Shown: positions 61,901 to 64,000 of the stretch, one piece after another | Layout: each line of letters opens with the position of its first letter | How positions within the stretch are numbered: position 1 is the stretch's first letter | NCBI RefSeq assembly: GCF_001422545.1 | Contig: NZ_LMLE01000011.1 | Span: 304,854-368,853, forward strand | Reading direction: 5' to 3' | Origin: Pedobacter sp. Leaf41 | GTDB taxonomy: Bacteria > Bacteroidota > Bacteroidia > Sphingobacteriales > Sphingobacteriaceae | Length of the DNA stretch: 64,000 nt | The notes under the pieces: generated by a model | Told to the model about the DNA's origin: nothing | The model's database searches: none | Seen by the model: only the letters and a program-made list of their open reading frames with translations | Translations under genes and position numbers: made by a program

Positions 61901-61915
61901 TAAGTGCCACTCAGT

Positions 61916-62290
61916 TTATTTTTTAGATTTTAACTTTGCTTTTGCCAAATTCTGGATAACGCTAAACTTGGTTATTCTGCTAATTAAATCCAAAGGTAAG
62001 GGTTTATCCAGAGGAAATTGAACTGATCCCTTTGCGCTTTTGTAGATTGAAATCTCATCTTTATAAGCTTCAATCCCGCCGTTTCCAGGATAAAAGCCGA
62101 TGTGAGTTTTATAACCTGCATAATGAACAAGATTTCCATACAGATCGAAGGTAGGAATGGCGTAGCTGATTTTTTCTTTCGCTTCTGGGGCGGCTTCCTT
62201 TATGGTTTCTCTAACTAGCTGTAATTTTTCCTGGGTTTCTGTCGGAAATTTAGCAATGTATTTGTCTATTTCTGGGTTAACGTTGCTCAT
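61916..62290 (-). CDS. DUF1801 family protein
   Basis: 124 aa. KISYAIPTFDLYGNLVHYAGYKTHIGFYPG is the DUF1801 (YdhG-like) signature. Unknown function. Fifteen bases upstream of the alkB-like gene on the same strand, so possibly one unit. Confidence 0.88.
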   Translation of the reverse strand: MSNVNPEIDKYIAKFPTETQEKLQLVRETIKEAAPEAKEKISYAIPTFDLYGNLVHYAGYKTHIGFYPGNGGIEAYKDEISIYKSAKGSVQFPLDKPLPLDLISRITKFSVIQNLAKAKLKSKK

Positions 62291-62391
62291 TTTTTGCTCA
62301 ATTAAATAGCGGAAATTACAATGAATCTTAAAGAAATAGATGGTGTAAAAATGGCAAATTTTATTGGTGGTTGCGACAAATTATAAGTGAC

Positions 62392-62958
62392 TTAAACCCT
62401 TAACAAGCCACGAAATCCTCTGGCAGCATAGTATGATTCTGCTCCGTTATGGTAGGTAAAAACTTTGTTGTATCGCTTATCACAAAATAGGGCGCCACCA
62501 AGTTTTCTGATCTCTTCAGGCGTTTTAATCCAACTGGAGGTTTTTAAATCGAAATTGCCCAATTCTTGTAAGCGGCGATATTGATCCTCGGTTAATAATT
62601 CTATTCCCATTTCTCTAGCGATACCTAAAGCGTTGTTTTGTGGCTTGTTTTCTTTTCTCGATTCCCAGGCCTTTGAATCGTAACACAAACTTCTCCTTGC
62701 TTTCGGGCTTTCAGCAGCACAATCAACATAAAGGAACTCGCCAGTTTCTTCGTCATAACCAATCACATCTGGCTCACCGCTAGTAACTTCCATTTCATCA
62801 ATCGACCAAAGTTTTTCAGGTTGTGCATCAAGCTTCGATCTAACATCTTCCCATGCTAAACCTTCATGTCTATTCATGTTCTTTTCGAAGCGTTGTTTTA
62901 AAATATTAAAAAGTTCGTCACGCTGTTCTTCGGATAGCTTTTTAGTCGTGGTGCTCAT
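62392..62958 (-). CDS. DUF4256 family protein
   Basis: 188 aa from ATG 62958 (MSTTTKKLSEEQ); a TTG start 15 bases earlier is less likely. Family features: EGLAWEDVRSKL, SGEPDVIGYD, VDCAAESPKARRSLCYD, and a C-terminal SYYAARGFRGLL. Soluble; unknown function. Confidence 0.85.
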   Translation of the reverse strand: MSTTTKKLSEEQRDELFNILKQRFEKNMNRHEGLAWEDVRSKLDAQPEKLWSIDEMEVTSGEPDVIGYDEETGEFLYVDCAAESPKARRSLCYDSKAWESRKENKPQNNALGIAREMGIELLTEDQYRRLQELGNFDLKTSSWIKTPEEIRKLGGALFCDKRYNKVFTYHNGAESYYAARGFRGLLRV

Positions 62959-63070
62959 TTTATTTGGTCGCAATAGTGATTAGATTGCAAATAAAATTAG
63001 TCAAATTATCTTTAGTGCAAAAGGGAAAATTGTGATGGTGAAGAAAAATGCAGAGAACTTATGAGAATGA

Positions 63071-63103
63071 AAAGTCCAATAGTTACACCTACCATTGGAC
63101 TTA
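63071..63103. terminator. Hairpin after the SDR gene
   Basis: AAGTCCAAT (63072-63080) pairs perfectly with ATTGGACTT (63094-63102); on the - strand TTTTC follows. Confidence 0.7.
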
Positions 63104-63123
63104 AAAACACTACTGAATGATTT

Positions 63124-63861
63124 TTACCACGGGCTTATGCCTGTTTCATCTTCAATATCATTACTGTAAAACTGACCAGTTGGTGCGTCTTCATCGGTAA
63201 GGGTATGTTTAACGATAAAACTTGCTGCACTTTCTACTGTACCTGGCCCATTATGATGGTTAAAGTCGGTAGCAGTATAACCTGGATCAATTACATTTAC
63301 TTTGAAAGGCAAGTCTTTCAACTCGTAAGCCAATACAATTGTGTATGCATTTAAAGCAGCTTTCGAGGTGCCGTATGCTGCAGTTTTTACGGGATAGTAT
63401 TTCCAAGTTGGGTCGCTATGAAGGGTTAATGATCCAAGACCGGATGTAATATTGCTGATCCTCGGACTATCCGATTTTTTAAGGAGTGCTAAAAATGCTT
63501 GTGTAACCTGAATCACACCAAAAAAATTGGTATCGAAAACATCTTTGATTTCCGAAATTGAAGTTTCTGTGGCTGTTTGTGGGCTTACACCGAGAATGCC
63601 GGCATTATTGATCAAAATATCCAATTTGCCCTGTTCATTTTCGATAAGATCTTTAGCCGCAATAATAGAATCTGTATCTAAAACATCTATTTCGATGGCC
63701 TTAATGTTTTGAAAGCCCTTTTCAGCAAGTTTATTTGCTATTGCTTCTCCTTTTTGAAGGGAGCGACTTCCTAAATAAACAAATATTCCTTGTTGAGATA
63801 ACTGTTTAACAGTTTCCAATCCTATGCTTCTATTTGCTCCTGTAATTAATGCTGATTTCAT
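63124..63861 (-). CDS. Short-chain dehydrogenase/reductase
   Basis: 245 aa Rossmann enzyme: ITGANRSIGLETVKQL (cofactor loop, Gly-rich), NNAG in LINNAGILG, catalytic Ser in NITSGLG and YGTSK with Tyr and Lys. Substrate unknown; sequence resembles the NADPH-type SDRs of unknown physiological role. Next upstream on the same strand is a partial Crp/Fnr regulator, which could control it. Confidence 0.92.
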   Translation of the reverse strand: MKSALITGANRSIGLETVKQLSQQGIFVYLGSRSLQKGEAIANKLAEKGFQNIKAIEIDVLDTDSIIAAKDLIENEQGKLDILINNAGILGVSPQTATETSISEIKDVFDTNFFGVIQVTQAFLALLKKSDSPRISNITSGLGSLTLHSDPTWKYYPVKTAAYGTSKAALNAYTIVLAYELKDLPFKVNVIDPGYTATDFNHHNGPGTVESAASFIVKHTLTDEDAPTGQFYSNDIEDETGISPW

Positions 63862-63933
63862 TTTTTTTTAAATTTGATGATGTAAAGCTGCAGGTTTTGG
63901 TGATGAAATCATTTGCCATTTGGCAAAAAGTAA

Positions 63934-64000
63934 CTATCGTATATTTTTTCTTATTCTACTTAGTGATGATTGGGTTACGCCAAGGTAGGAAGCAATATAG
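63934..64000 (-). CDS. Crp/Fnr family transcriptional regulator, C-terminal end (partial)
   Basis: Only the last 21 residues are present: YIASYLGVTQSSLSRIRKNIR, the recognition helix and end of a Crp/Fnr helix-turn-helix. The rest lies beyond the window. A TTTGCCA/TGGCAAA hairpin at 63912-63927 follows its stop. Confidence 0.75.
   Translation of the reverse strand, partial: YIASYLGVTQSSLSRIRKNIR

Overview
The window looks like chromosomal DNA of a Bacteroidota member of the Sphingobacteriaceae, most probably Pedobacter or a close relative. The evidence is promoters of the TAnnTTTG type, TonB-dependent receptors with N-terminal carboxypeptidase-like domains, the FtsL/FtsQ/FtsZ forms and gene order of this phylum, a sphingolipid-type alpha-oxoamine synthase, and low-to-moderate GC. 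Genus assignment is inference. I saw no rRNA, tRNA, CRISPR array, prophage or insertion sequence.

Layout. 1-1400: the 3' end of pgk and a collagen-like lipoprotein. 1540-18700: a nearly complete division and cell wall (dcw) cluster, all on the + strand: mraZ, rsmH, ftsL-like, ftsI, murE, mraY, murD, ftsW, murG, murC, ftsQ, ftsA, ftsZ. murF and ddl are absent from it. Its spacers carry imperfect foldback repeats, and a broken four-helix-bundle gene sits between ftsW and murG. 18800-29400: an oxoamine synthase (sphingolipid or sulfonolipid entry step), a small histone-like protein, dapA, ligA, a patatin, tyrS, a Xre/RES toxin-antitoxin pair and a LuxE-like protein. 29400-42600: a penicillin acylase family protein, a TonB receptor, a GH31 glucosidase plus glycogen branching enzyme, then a second TonB receptor with a small Cys-rich partner. 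42600-48300: a sigma-region-2-only protein and a glycolysis block (pfkA, a degenerate BadF-type kinase paralogue, gapA, a NUDIX-type regulator, an intact BadF-type kinase). 48400-64000: threonine aldolase, biotin carboxylase, riboflavin synthase, alpha-L-rhamnosidase, and a run of small and poorly characterised genes ending in a partial Crp/Fnr regulator.

How it fits together. The dcw genes supply lipid II and the divisome, and dapA supplies the meso-diaminopimelate that MurE adds. The most interesting part is the glycolysis block. Three copies of a palindrome with core GTGTAAAAAWTACAC lie at 43189, 46434 and 48306. They sit in front of pfkA and the NUDIX regulator, in front of the second kinase, and in front of a promoter that appears to drive an unannotated small RNA of about 150 nt. 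I propose a local regulon in which a catalytically degenerate NUDIX sensor controls glycolytic genes and a small RNA. The second candidate novelty is the foldback repeat family in the dcw spacers and its association with the four-helix-bundle gene.
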